This document shows, one piece after another, positions 21,138 through 29,425 of a DNA stretch of 64,000 nucleotides. Within the stretch, counting starts at the first letter, position 1, and every line of letters begins with the position of its first letter. The translations under genes and the position numbers were made by a program. The stretch is taken from positions 2,666,001-2,730,000 of the forward strand of contig NC_014924.1 of assembly GCF_000185965.1 (NCBI RefSeq), given 5' to 3'. Origin of the DNA: Pseudoxanthomonas suwonensis 11-1 (GTDB taxonomy: Bacteria > Pseudomonadota > Gammaproteobacteria > Xanthomonadales > Xanthomonadaceae). Under the pieces are notes generated by a model. The model ran no database searches. It was not told the DNA's origin and was given only the letters and a program-made list of their open reading frames with translations.

Positions 21138-22070
21138 CTAAGCGGCAGGCGACGCGACCCGGGCAGTCGCCAGCTCCGCCATCACCGGCACCAGCGCCTC
21201 GCGCCAGTGCAGCAGCTGGACACCGAAATCGCGCTGCAGCGCGCTGGTATCCAGACGGGAATACGCCGGGCGCCGCGCAGGGGTCGGGAACTCGGCACTC
21301 GTCACCGGATGCACCGTCGGCGCCCTCGCCAGCACGCCCGCCGCCACCGCTTCGGCGAAAATCGCCTCGGCGAAGCCGTGCCAGCTGGTGTGGCCATCGG
21401 CGACCAGGTGCCAGGTGCCGGAGACGCCGGCATCTCCCAGCGCACGGCGAAGGGCCACCGCGGTGACATCGGCGATCATTGCGGCCGGCGTCGGCGTACC
21501 GACCTGATCGTCCACCACCCGCAGTTCATCGCGCTCTGCTCCCAGTCGCAGCATGGTGCGCAGGAAGTTGTGGCTGTGCGCGGCGTAGACCCACGCGGTG
21601 CGGAACACCAAGTGCTGGCCGCCCGCCGCGCGGATCGCTTCCTCGCCGGCCAGCTTGCTGGCGCCGTACACGCCCAGCGGCGCGGTCGGGTCGTCCTCGC
21701 GATACGGGCGCGTGCCCTGGCCGTCGAACACGTAGTCGGTGGAGTAATGCACCAGCGGGATGCCCGCGGCGGCGCAGGCCTGGGCCAGCACGCCGGGCGC
21801 CTCGCCATTGATGCGGAACGCGGCTTCCGGCTCGGACTCAGCCTTGTCGACCGCGGTGTAGGCGGCGGCGTTGACCACCGCGTCCGGGGCGACCTCGCGG
21901 ACTACGGCTGCCAGTCGCTGCGGCTCGTCCAGGTCCGCGGCGATGGCGCTGCCGCCATCGTGGAGGCGCCCATCGCGCGTCATGGCCACGACCTCGCCCA
22001 GTGCGATCAGGCTACGGCGCAGCTCGCGCCCGAGCTGGCCGTTGCCGCCGACGAGCAGGATCCGGGTCAC
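21138..22070 (-). CDS. rmlD: dTDP-4-dehydrorhamnose reductase
   Basis: 310-residue NAD(P)H-dependent SDR that makes dTDP-L-rhamnose in the last step of the pathway. Seen: Rossmann motif LLVGGNGQLGREL at the N-terminus, NAAAYTAVDKAE near 70, and the active-site Y-x3-K in GVYGASKLAGEE near 130. The GTG start at 22070 overlaps the rmlC stop by four bases (GTGA), so no other start is needed. It is the last gene of the rmlBACD operon. Confidence 0.95.
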   Translation of the reverse strand: MTRILLVGGNGQLGRELRRSLIALGEVVAMTRDGRLHDGGSAIAADLDEPQRLAAVVREVAPDAVVNAAAYTAVDKAESEPEAAFRINGEAPGVLAQACAAAGIPLVHYSTDYVFDGQGTRPYREDDPTAPLGVYGASKLAGEEAIRAAGGQHLVFRTAWVYAAHSHNFLRTMLRLGAERDELRVVDDQVGTPTPAAMIADVTAVALRRALGDAGVSGTWHLVADGHTSWHGFAEAIFAEAVAAGVLARAPTVHPVTSAEFPTPARRPAYSRLDTSALQRDFGVQLLHWREALVPVMAELATARVASPAA

Positions 22071-22624
22071 GGCGTGTACACCGGCAGGCGGTCCTCGGCG
22101 ATCTCGGCCAGGAACGGCGCGTTGGCATCCTTGGCCGACAGCACCGGCTCGGCGATGGGCCAGTCCACGCCAATGTCGCCATCGTTCCAGCGCACCGCGG
22201 CGTCGTTCTCCTTCACGTACACGTCGGTGCACATGTAGTTGAAGACCGCGTGCCCGGACAGCACCGCGAAGCCGTGCGCGAAACCTTCCGGGATCCAGAA
22301 CTGGCGCCGGTTCTCCGCACTGAGCACCACCGCCTCCCAGCGGCCGAAGGTCGGCGAGCCGCGACGGATGTCCACCGCCACGTCGTACACCTCGCCCTCC
22401 AGCACGCTCACCAGCTTGCCCTGCGGCCGCGGCCACTGGTAATGCAGGCCGCGCAGCACGCCACGGGTGGAGGTGGACACGTTGCTCTGCACGAACCTGG
22501 TCGGCAGACCCTGCTGGCCGAATCGCTCCGCGTTCCAGGTCTCGAAGAACACGCCGCGCTCGTCGCCGAACACCGCCGGCTCGATCACCACGCAGCCCGG
22601 CAGGGAGGTCTGGATCACCTTCAT
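22067..22624 (-). CDS. rmlC: dTDP-4-dehydrorhamnose 3,5-epimerase
   Basis: 185-residue cupin epimerase of the dTDP-rhamnose pathway. Seen: [13 protein letters not shown], the catalytic His in [11 protein letters not shown] near 62, [16 protein letters not shown], and [14 protein letters not shown] near 118. Length and motifs are complete. It overlaps rmlA (ATGA) and rmlD (GTGA), which shows tight coupling. Confidence 0.96.
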   Translation of the reverse strand: MKVIQTSLPGCVVIEPAVFGDERGVFFETWNAERFGQQGLPTRFVQSNVSTSTRGVLRGLHYQWPRPQGKLVSVLEGEVYDVAVDIRRGSPTFGRWEAVVLSAENRRQFWIPEGFAHGFAVLSGHAVFNYMCTDVYVKENDAAVRWNDGDIGVDWPIAEPVLSAKDANAPFLAEIAEDRLPVYTP

Positions 22625-23505
22625 CGCACTACCCCGCGCTTGACCAGGCCAAGCAGGTACTGGCCGTAGCCGTTCTTGGACAGTGGCGCGGCCAGCTTCT
22701 CCAGCTGGGCGCCGTCGATCCAGCCATTGCCGTAGGCGATTTCCTCCGGGCAGCACACCTGCAGGCCCTGGCGGTCCTGGATGGTCTGGATGAAGTTGGA
22801 GGCCTCGTGCAGCGACTGGTGGGTGCCGGTGTCGAGCCAGGCGTAGCCGCGGCCCAGCTGCTCCAGGTACAGCGCACCGTCGTCCAGGTAGCGCTTGTTG
22901 AGGTCGGTGATCTCCAGCTCGCCACGCCTGGAAGGCTTGAGCTCGGCGGCGTAGTCCGGGGCCTTGCCGTCGTAGAAGTACAGGCCGGTCACCGCGTAGT
23001 TGGAGCGCGGCCGGGCCGGCTTCTCCTCGATACCCACAACCTTGCCGCTGGCATCGAACTCGGCCACGCCGTAGCGCTCCGGATCGTTGACCCAGTAGCC
23101 GAACACGGTCGCGCCCTCGGTGCGCTCGCTGGCGCGGGCCAGCCGGTCGGTCAGGCCATGGCCGTGGAAGATGTTGTCGCCCAGCACCAGGCAGCTGGGC
23201 TGGCCGGCGACGAAGTCGCGGCCGATCAGGTAGGCCTGGGCCAGGCCATCGGGACTGGGCTGCACCGCGTAGCGGATGTCCATGCCCCACTGCGAGCCGT
23301 CGCCCAGCAGGCCCTGGAACAACGCCTGCTCATGGGGAGTGTTGATGATCAGCACTTCGCTGATGCCCGCCAGCATCAGCACGCTGAGCGGGTAGTAGAT
23401 CATCGGCTTGTCGTACACCGGCAGCAGCTGCTTGCTGACGCCCTTGGTGATCGGATACAGCCGGGTGCCGGAACCGCCGGCGAGGATGATGCCCTTGCGT
23501 GCCAT
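22621..23505 (-). CDS. rmlA: Glucose-1-phosphate thymidylyltransferase
   Basis: 294-residue enzyme that makes dTDP-glucose and is the control point of rhamnose synthesis. Seen: nucleotide-binding [17 protein letters not shown] at 4-20, [25 protein letters not shown] near 110, [20 protein letters not shown] (motif EEKPARPRS near 160) and [10 protein letters not shown] near 222. The ATG at 23505 begins the family sequence directly. Confidence 0.96.
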   Translation of the reverse strand: MARKGIILAGGSGTRLYPITKGVSKQLLPVYDKPMIYYPLSVLMLAGISEVLIINTPHEQALFQGLLGDGSQWGMDIRYAVQPSPDGLAQAYLIGRDFVAGQPSCLVLGDNIFHGHGLTDRLARASERTEGATVFGYWVNDPERYGVAEFDASGKVVGIEEKPARPRSNYAVTGLYFYDGKAPDYAAELKPSRRGELEITDLNKRYLDDGALYLEQLGRGYAWLDTGTHQSLHEASNFIQTIQDRQGLQVCCPEEIAYGNGWIDGAQLEKLAAPLSKNGYGQYLLGLVKRGVVR

Positions 23506-23564
23506 CGTGATTTTCCTTTGGAAGTCCGCACAGGGACGTGCGGGCTCTTGCGAGGGACTCGCGA

Positions 23565-24620
23565 TCAAGCCGCGGTGCCGATGCGTTCGAGGCGGTAGCT
23601 GCCGTCGAGCACCCGGTTGACCCAGTCCTGGTGTTCCAGGTACCAGTCGACGGTGGCGGCAATGCCCTGCTCGAAGGTGTACTTCGGCTCCCAGCCGAGC
23701 TCGTTCTTCAGCTTGGAGGCATCGATCGCGTAACGGCGGTCATGGCCGGGGCGGTCGGCGACGTGGGTGATCTGCACCTCGCGCGGCTGGCCGTCCTCGC
23801 GCGGACGACGCTGGTCGAGCAGGCGGCAGATCGTGCGCACGACCTCGATGTTCTGCTTCTCGGCGTTGCCGCCGACGTTGTAGGTCTCGCCCACCCGGCC
23901 CTTGGCCAGCACGGTGCGGATCGCTTCGCAGTGGTCGCTGACGTACAGCCAGTCGCGCACCTGCCTGCCGTCGCCGTAGACCGGCAGCGGCTCGCCGGCC
24001 AGGGCCTTGGCGATCACCAGCGGGATCAGCTTCTCGGGGAAGTGGTAAGGCCCGTAGTTGTTGGAGCAGTTGGTGGTCAGCACCGGCAGCCCGTAGGTGT
24101 GGTGGAACGCGCGCACCAGGTGGTCGGACGCGGCCTTGGACGCCGAGTACGGCGAGTTGGGCGCGTAGGGCGTGGTCTCGGTGAACTTGCCGGTCTCGCC
24201 GAGGGTGCCGTAGACCTCGTCGGTGGACACGTGCAGGAAACGGAAGTCCTGCTTCGCCCCGCCTTCCAGCCGCTTCCAGTAGTCGCGCACCGCCTCGAGC
24301 AGGCCCAGGGTGCCGACCACGTTGGTCTGGACGAAGGCGGCAGGGCCGTCGATGGAGCGGTCGACATGGCTCTCGGCGGCGAAGTTCAGCACCGCGTCGG
24401 GGCGATGCTCGGCGAGCAGCCGCGAGACCAGGGCGCGGTCGCCGATGTCGCCATGCACGAACACGTGGTCCGGGTTACCCTCCAGCGAGGCCAGGGTGTC
24501 GAGGTTGCCGGCGTAGGTCAGCGCATCGAGGTTGACCACCTTGATGCCGCGCGCCACGGCCTCCAGGACGAAATTGCCGCCGATGAAACCGGCGCCGCCG
24601 GTCACGAGCCAGGTTGCCAA
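23565..24620 (-). CDS. rmlB: dTDP-glucose 4,6-dehydratase
   Basis: 351-residue NAD-dependent SDR, first of the rmlBACD operon. Seen: [17 protein letters not shown] at the N-terminus, STDEVYG near 135 with catalytic Asp-Glu, [12 protein letters not shown] (Y-x3-K), and [15 protein letters not shown] near 228. The start is taken as TTG at 24620, which gives the family N-terminus L-A-T-W-L-V-T-G-G and has GGGAGA about 7 bases upstream; no ATG fits. A TATGCT at 24667-24662 on this strand may be its -10. Confidence 0.94.
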   Translation of the reverse strand: MATWLVTGGAGFIGGNFVLEAVARGIKVVNLDALTYAGNLDTLASLEGNPDHVFVHGDIGDRALVSRLLAEHRPDAVLNFAAESHVDRSIDGPAAFVQTNVVGTLGLLEAVRDYWKRLEGGAKQDFRFLHVSTDEVYGTLGETGKFTETTPYAPNSPYSASKAASDHLVRAFHHTYGLPVLTTNCSNNYGPYHFPEKLIPLVIAKALAGEPLPVYGDGRQVRDWLYVSDHCEAIRTVLAKGRVGETYNVGGNAEKQNIEVVRTICRLLDQRRPREDGQPREVQITHVADRPGHDRRYAIDASKLKNELGWEPKYTFEQGIAATVDWYLEHQDWVNRVLDGSYRLERIGTAA

Positions 24621-24759
24621 GCAGGATCTCCCGTCTGCGGCGCGATGCGCCCGAGCCGGCAAGCATACTGACCGCCCTTGAATCCCAGCTGTTCACGCCA
24701 TGGGCCGGACCGGCGCCGGTCGTGGACCATACGTGATCGCATGGTGGGCTCCGGCCCGG

Positions 24760-24765
24760 TAGAAT
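24760..24765 (+). promoter_or_regulatory. Candidate -10 element of etfB
   Basis: TAGAAT within CCCGGTAGAATCGGGATCC, 70 bases before the etfB start and almost identical in context to the element before xanA. No clear -35 box is seen. Confidence 0.35.
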
Positions 24766-24834
24766 CGGGATCCGCCCCGGATCGGCCGCCGCGACCGGGC
24801 TGTTCCCCGTACCAGCTCAAGGATTCCGTACACG

Positions 24835-25581
24835 ATGAAGATCCTCGTCGCCTACAAGCGCGTGGTGGACTACAACGTCCGCATCCAGGTCAAGCCGGAC
24901 GGCTCCGGCGTGGTGACCGAGGGCGTCAAGCTCTCGCCCAACCCGTTCGACGAGATCGCGCTGGAGGAGGCCCTGCGCCTGCGCGACAAGGGCGTCGCCA
25001 CCGAGGTGGTGGTGGCCACGATCGCCCCGGCCGACGCCCAGGCCCACCTGCGCAACGGCCTGGCGATGGGCGCCAACCGCGCCATCCACGTGGTCACCGA
25101 CCAGGCGGTGCAGCCGCTGGCCGCCGCCCGCACCCTGCTGAAGCTTGTCGAGAAGGAGCAGCCGGACCTGGTGATCCTGGGCAAGCAGGCGATCGACGAC
25201 GACGCCAACCAGACCGGCCAGATGCTGGCCACCCTGTGGGGCCGGCCGCAGGCCACCTTCGCCAGCAAGCTGGAAGTGGCCAACGGCAAGGCCACGGTGA
25301 CCCGCGAGGTCGATGCCGGCCTGGAGACCCTGGAAGTGGACCTTCCGGCAGTGGTGACCACCGACCTGCGCCTCAACGAGCCGCGCTTCATCAAGCTGCC
25401 GGACATCATGAAGGCCAAGAGCAAGCCGCTGGAGACCCTGCAGCTGGCCGACCTCGGCGTGGACGCCGGTCCGGGCCTGGAAACCACCGCCTACGCCCCG
25501 CCGCCGAAGCGCAGCCGCGGCGTGATGGTCAAGGATGCGGCCGAGCTGGTCGCCACCCTCAAGGCCAAGGGCCTGCTCTGA
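24835..25581 (+). CDS. etfB: Electron transfer flavoprotein beta subunit
   Basis: 248-residue AMP-binding subunit of ETF, which carries electrons from acyl-CoA and other dehydrogenases to ETF-QO. Seen: MKILVAYKRVVDYNVRIQVK at the N-terminus, NPFDEIALEEALRLRDKG near 38, and the adenine-binding LGKQAIDDDANQTGQMLA near 118-135. It is followed by etfA after 62 bases. etfBA marks one border of the LPS locus in xanthomonads. Confidence 0.96.
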   Translation: MKILVAYKRVVDYNVRIQVKPDGSGVVTEGVKLSPNPFDEIALEEALRLRDKGVATEVVVATIAPADAQAHLRNGLAMGANRAIHVVTDQAVQPLAAARTLLKLVEKEQPDLVILGKQAIDDDANQTGQMLATLWGRPQATFASKLEVANGKATVTREVDAGLETLEVDLPAVVTTDLRLNEPRFIKLPDIMKAKSKPLETLQLADLGVDAGPGLETTAYAPPPKRSRGVMVKDAAELVATLKAKGLL

Positions 25582-25643
25582 TCCTTCCGGCCGCGCCGGG
25601 CGCCTGGCGCCGCGCGGCCCCCTGATTCGCGGAGACCGCTCCA

Positions 25644-26585
25644 ATGTCCAAGATCCTCGTCGTCGCCGAACACCTGGACGGCAAGCTCAACCCCTCCACC
25701 GCGCGCACCGTCAGCGCCGCCCAGGCCCTGAACCCGGAAGCCATCGACGTCGTCGTGCTGGCCGCCGATCCGGCCGCGGTCGCGGCCGAGGCCGCGCAGG
25801 TCGCCGGCGTCAGCCGCGTGCTCACCGTCGCCAACCCGGCCAACGCCCAGGCCATCGCCCAGGTGCTGGGCCCGCAGGTCGCGAAGCTGGCCGCCGGCTA
25901 CAGCCACGTGTTCGGCCCCTCGACCACCTTCGGCAAGGACCTGATGCCGGTGGTCGCCGCCCTGCTGGGCGTCAACCAGGTGTCCGACCTGATGGCCGTG
26001 GAGGGCGAGTACACCTTCAAGCGCCCGATCTACGCCGGCAACGCCATCGTCACCGTGCAGGCCCCGGCCGGCCACGTCGTGGTCGCCACCGTGCGCACCG
26101 CGTCCTGGCCGCAGGCCGCCGGCGGCAACAGCGCGCCGGTCGAAGCGGTGCAGGTCGAGGCCGCGCTGCCCTCGCATACCCGCTACGTCGGCCTGGCCGC
26201 CGGCGCGTCCGACCGCCCCGACCTGCAGTCGGCCCGTCGCGTGGTTTCGGGTGGTCGTGGCGTGGGTTCGGAGGAGAACTTCCAGATCGTCTACAAGCTG
26301 GCCGACAAGCTCGGCGCGGCGGTCGGTGCCTCGCGCGCGGCGGTCGACGCCGGCTACTGCCCGAACGAGATGCAGGTCGGCCAGACCGGCAAGATCATCG
26401 CCCCGGAGCTGTACGTGGCCGTCGGCATTTCCGGTGCGATCCAGCACCTGACCGGCATCAAGGACGCCGGCACGATCGTGGCGATCAACAAGGATCCTGA
26501 AGCCGCGATCTTCGAGATCGCCGACATCGGCCTGGTGGGCGACCTGTTCGCCATCCTGCCGGAGCTGGAAGCGGCCCTCGGCTGA
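25644..26585 (+). CDS. etfA: Electron transfer flavoprotein alpha subunit
   Basis: 313-residue FAD-binding subunit of ETF. Seen: N-terminal [16 protein letters not shown], and the C-terminal FAD domain with [20 protein letters not shown] (motif [13 protein letters not shown] near 240), [19 protein letters not shown] and DIGLVGD. Complete length. With etfB and the ETF-QO gene this window encodes the entire ETF electron path to ubiquinone. Confidence 0.96.
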   Translation: MSKILVVAEHLDGKLNPSTARTVSAAQALNPEAIDVVVLAADPAAVAAEAAQVAGVSRVLTVANPANAQAIAQVLGPQVAKLAAGYSHVFGPSTTFGKDLMPVVAALLGVNQVSDLMAVEGEYTFKRPIYAGNAIVTVQAPAGHVVVATVRTASWPQAAGGNSAPVEAVQVEAALPSHTRYVGLAAGASDRPDLQSARRVVSGGRGVGSEENFQIVYKLADKLGAAVGASRAAVDAGYCPNEMQVGQTGKIIAPELYVAVGISGAIQHLTGIKDAGTIVAINKDPEAAIFEIADIGLVGDLFAILPELEAALG

Positions 26586-26641
26586 TCCAGCCAGGTGGCC
26601 GCTGGCGGGCGCGGGGCGGCCACCCTGCCCCGCGCGCCGGC

Positions 26642-27400
26642 TCAGCCGGCCGCGGGACGCACGCGCCGGGCCAGCAGGCCCACGCGCGGACCGTTGCGCT
26701 CCTCGCGCACGCCCCAGTTGTCCACCTCGAAACCCGCCTCCTCCAGGATCGACTGCAGGTCCGAAAGGCGCAGCCAGAACGCACCCTTGCCGCGACCCGA
26801 GAACGGGTCGTTCCAGCCGCCCTCGCGGTGGGCGTGGCCCAGGTAGGTGCGGCCGCCGGATTCGAGCGTGGCGTCGTCCTCGTCCTCCCGGGCGATATGG
26901 GTATCCAGGTAGATCGCGTCGCAGCACGGCAGCAGCTTCCGCAGGTGCCGCACCGGTTCCTCGAGGTGGTACAGCACGCCGCAATGGAACACCACGTCAT
27001 AGTGCGGCAGCTCCAGCGCCGGATCCTCCACGTCCACCGCGAACACGTCCGCCGACTCGCCATACGCCGACAACCGGGCGTGGGTCTTGATCACGTTGAG
27101 CGGACGCAGGTCGACCGCGGTGACCCGCGCGCCGTAGCTGCACAGGCCGAGGGTGTGGATGCCCTCGAAGCAGCCGATCTCCAGTACCGTCCTGCCGGCG
27201 AGGCCAAGCTCGCGATCCAGGCGGGTGATGCGCTTGTCCGGGATCGGCTCCACCTGCTCGCGCTTGCCCTTGCGGGCGGTGAGCGAACCGATGATGCGGC
27301 CATCCCCCAGCTCCGTGGCCGCGTGCCAGGGCAGCGATTCGTTGATCAGCTTGAGGTCGGCGTCGGGAAGGATGGGTTCGAACCTGGGCATCGCTTTCAT
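26642..27400 (-). CDS. SAM-dependent methyltransferase of the LPS locus
   Basis: 252-residue class I methyltransferase. The SAM-binding motif I is VLEIGCFEGIHTLGLCSYGA at about 79-98, followed by VTAVDLRP and a post-motif FHCGVLYHLEEPVRHL near 145-160. The substrate is unknown. Its ATG overlaps the wzt stop by four bases (ATGA), so it is made together with the ATPase of the O-antigen exporter. In E. coli O8/O9a a methyltransferase (WbdD) ends the O chain and the Wzt C-terminal domain recognises that end. A similar role is inferred here; methylation of an internal sugar is the main alternative. Confidence 0.82.
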   Translation of the reverse strand: MKAMPRFEPILPDADLKLINESLPWHAATELGDGRIIGSLTARKGKREQVEPIPDKRITRLDRELGLAGRTVLEIGCFEGIHTLGLCSYGARVTAVDLRPLNVIKTHARLSAYGESADVFAVDVEDPALELPHYDVVFHCGVLYHLEEPVRHLRKLLPCCDAIYLDTHIAREDEDDATLESGGRTYLGHAHREGGWNDPFSGRGKGAFWLRLSDLQSILEEAGFEVDNWGVREERNGPRVGLLARRVRPAAG

Positions 27401-28626
27401 CCGTGCACTGGTGGGAAGGATGCGACCGTGGCGGCCGCCGGGACCCCGCCGGCGCGGGCGGAATGCCAGCGGCCGGTCGGCTGCATGCGGGTGGAACCAT
27501 GGAACTCGCCTTCGACCTTGAAGCGCAGCGGTCGGCTGAGGAACTGCTGGCTGCCGTCGGCACCCAGGCCCACCACCACCCACTGGTAGAAGCCCGGGCA
27601 CAGCTCCAGCGGGCCGGTCTCAAGCTGGAACGTATCGCCGGGAGCCACGCTGAAGCCGGCGCGCGCGGAGTGCCATTCGGCCACGGTAGGTCCGTTGGCC
27701 TCGTGCAGGACCACGCTCAGGCGCATCGGCCCGTCGCCCTGGTGGCGGCCGGCCAGCGCCACCGCTTCGCCATGGCGGATCACCACCGGCTCGCCTTCCA
27801 GCGCCTGGCCGCCACGCTGCATCGAGAACTCCACCCGCTCGGGATGGAAGGAGATGTCCTTGGCCGGGCCACGGGTGCCGGTCAGCTCCTGGTAGCGGGC
27901 GATCGCCTCCTGCGGGCTGCCCAGCAGCAGCGGCCGCCCCTTGTCGAGCACCAGGCCGCTGCTGGCCATGCGCGAGACATGGTTCATGCCGTGGGTGACC
28001 AGCACCACCGCCGAACTGCGGCGCATCTCGTCCACGCGCTCGTAGCACTTCATGCGGAAGCCGAGGTCACCGACCGCAAGCACCTCGTCGATCAGCAGGA
28101 TGTCCGGCGACATCACCACCGTGGCGGCGAAGCCCAGGCGCGCCTTCATGCCGGAGCTGTAGAACATCACCGGCATGTCGATGTGCGCGTCCAGCTCGGC
28201 GAAGTCGATCACCTCGTCCATGCGCCGCGCCGCCTCTTCCTTGCCCAGGCCCAGCAGGCGCGCGCGCAGCTGGATGTTCTCGCGGCCGGTCAGCGAAGGC
28301 GCCATGCCGGCCATCAGCTCGATCATCTTCTCCAGCCGGCCCTCGCGGCGGATGCTGCCGGTATCCGGCGCGAGGATGCCCGACAGCAGCTTGAGCAGGG
28401 TGGACTTGCCGGCACCGTTGCCGCCCAGCACCGCCAGGCACTCGCCGCGGCGCAGGCTGAAGCTGACGTCGCGCAGCGCCCAGAACTCGTCCTCGCGCAG
28501 CACCTCGCCGTGGCGGCGGCCGAGGGCCTCGCTGACCACGTCATGCATGCCATAACGCAAGGACTTGCGCAGGTTGCGCGCGTATTTCTTGCCGAGGCCG
28601 CTGACTTCCAGCAGTACGTCGCCCAT
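27397..28626 (-). CDS. wzt: O-antigen ABC exporter ATPase with C-terminal domain
   Basis: 409-residue ATPase of the Wzm/Wzt exporter that moves undecaprenol-linked O antigen across the inner membrane. Seen: Walker A GGNGAGKS at 68-75, signature YSSGMKARL at 156-164, Walker B ILLIDE at 176-181, switch H212. The chain continues about 155 residues past the ATPase (about 255-409), a length and beta-rich character like the Wzt carbohydrate-binding domain that selects capped chains; residues such as FYQWVVVGL and WHSARAGF are visible there. The extreme C-terminus (WHSARAGGVPAAAT) is Ala/Pro-rich. One base separates it from wzm; it overlaps the methyltransferase. Confidence 0.9.
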   Translation of the reverse strand: MGDVLLEVSGLGKKYARNLRKSLRYGMHDVVSEALGRRHGEVLREDEFWALRDVSFSLRRGECLAVLGGNGAGKSTLLKLLSGILAPDTGSIRREGRLEKMIELMAGMAPSLTGRENIQLRARLLGLGKEEAARRMDEVIDFAELDAHIDMPVMFYSSGMKARLGFAATVVMSPDILLIDEVLAVGDLGFRMKCYERVDEMRRSSAVVLVTHGMNHVSRMASSGLVLDKGRPLLLGSPQEAIARYQELTGTRGPAKDISFHPERVEFSMQRGGQALEGEPVVIRHGEAVALAGRHQGDGPMRLSVVLHEANGPTVAEWHSARAGFSVAPGDTFQLETGPLELCPGFYQWVVVGLGADGSQQFLSRPLRFKVEGEFHGSTRMQPTGRWHSARAGGVPAAATVASFPPVHG

Positions 28627-28627
28627 G

Positions 28628-29425
28628 TCAGTTCCCCAGCCTTTCGACCACGATCGGCAGCACGCGCCGGCCCAGCGCCGGCACCAGCGCCGCGCCCACC
28701 AGGGTGAACACCAGCCAGAACCCGGTGGCAGCAGGCGCCAGCAACGGCACGCCCATCGCCGGGGCGCGTGCGGCGTTGAGCAGCATGCCCATCGGGTTGA
28801 GCGCGAAGGCGGCCTTCATCACCGTGCCCGGATCCTCCGGCGGCGGGATGAACACCATGCCGGTGATGATCAGGGCCAGGGCGAAACTCTGGATGGTCTT
28901 GCCCAGGTCCGGCGACAGGGTCGAGAACGGCTGCAGCAGCGCGCCGATCACCGCGCCGTTGACCAGGGTGGCGATGCCGAAGCCGACCAGCATCAGCAGG
29001 GCCGGCAGGTCGGCGCCGAGCACGAACACCGCCGCGGCAAGCCCCACCAGCAGGCGTGGTACCAGCTGGATCGCCGCGGCAAGCGCGGTCGACAGCACCA
29101 GGGTGCCCACGCCCAGCTCGCCTCGCGACATCAGTCCCTTGTTGCGGCGGATGGCGTCCATCTCGGCACGCATCACCTCGAACCAGGACTGCCACAGGAT
29201 GAAGCCGATGAACACGAACACGCCGAACCGCAGCGGGTCGCCGGCGGCGCCCATGCCGAACATCGGCCGCAGCGCGACCAGGAGGGCGGTGTAGGCCAGC
29301 GGCTGCACCAGCGGCCACACCGCGGCCATCCGCGACTGCCTCAGCAGGGCGCGCCACTCGCGCAGCGCGAGCATCCACGCCACCGACAGCGCGCGCCCCG
29401 CGCCTTCCATGCTGCCCGTGCTCAT
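28628..29425 (-). CDS. wzm: O-antigen ABC exporter permease
   Basis: 265-residue ABC-2-type permease with six predicted hydrophobic segments (about 38-58, 63-83, 110-135, 142-165, 175-200, 235-255). Seen: LALREWRALLRQSRMAAVWPL at the N-terminus, an amphipathic start typical of Wzm, and SPDLGKTIQSFALALIITGMVFIPPP. The ATG at 29425 overlaps the stop of the upstream KpsS-like fusion gene (ATGA). It works with Wzt to export the finished O chain. Confidence 0.88.
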   Translation of the reverse strand: MSTGSMEGAGRALSVAWMLALREWRALLRQSRMAAVWPLVQPLAYTALLVALRPMFGMGAAGDPLRFGVFVFIGFILWQSWFEVMRAEMDAIRRNKGLMSRGELGVGTLVLSTALAAAIQLVPRLLVGLAAAVFVLGADLPALLMLVGFGIATLVNGAVIGALLQPFSTLSPDLGKTIQSFALALIITGMVFIPPPEDPGTVMKAAFALNPMGMLLNAARAPAMGVPLLAPAATGFWLVFTLVGAALVPALGRRVLPIVVERLGN

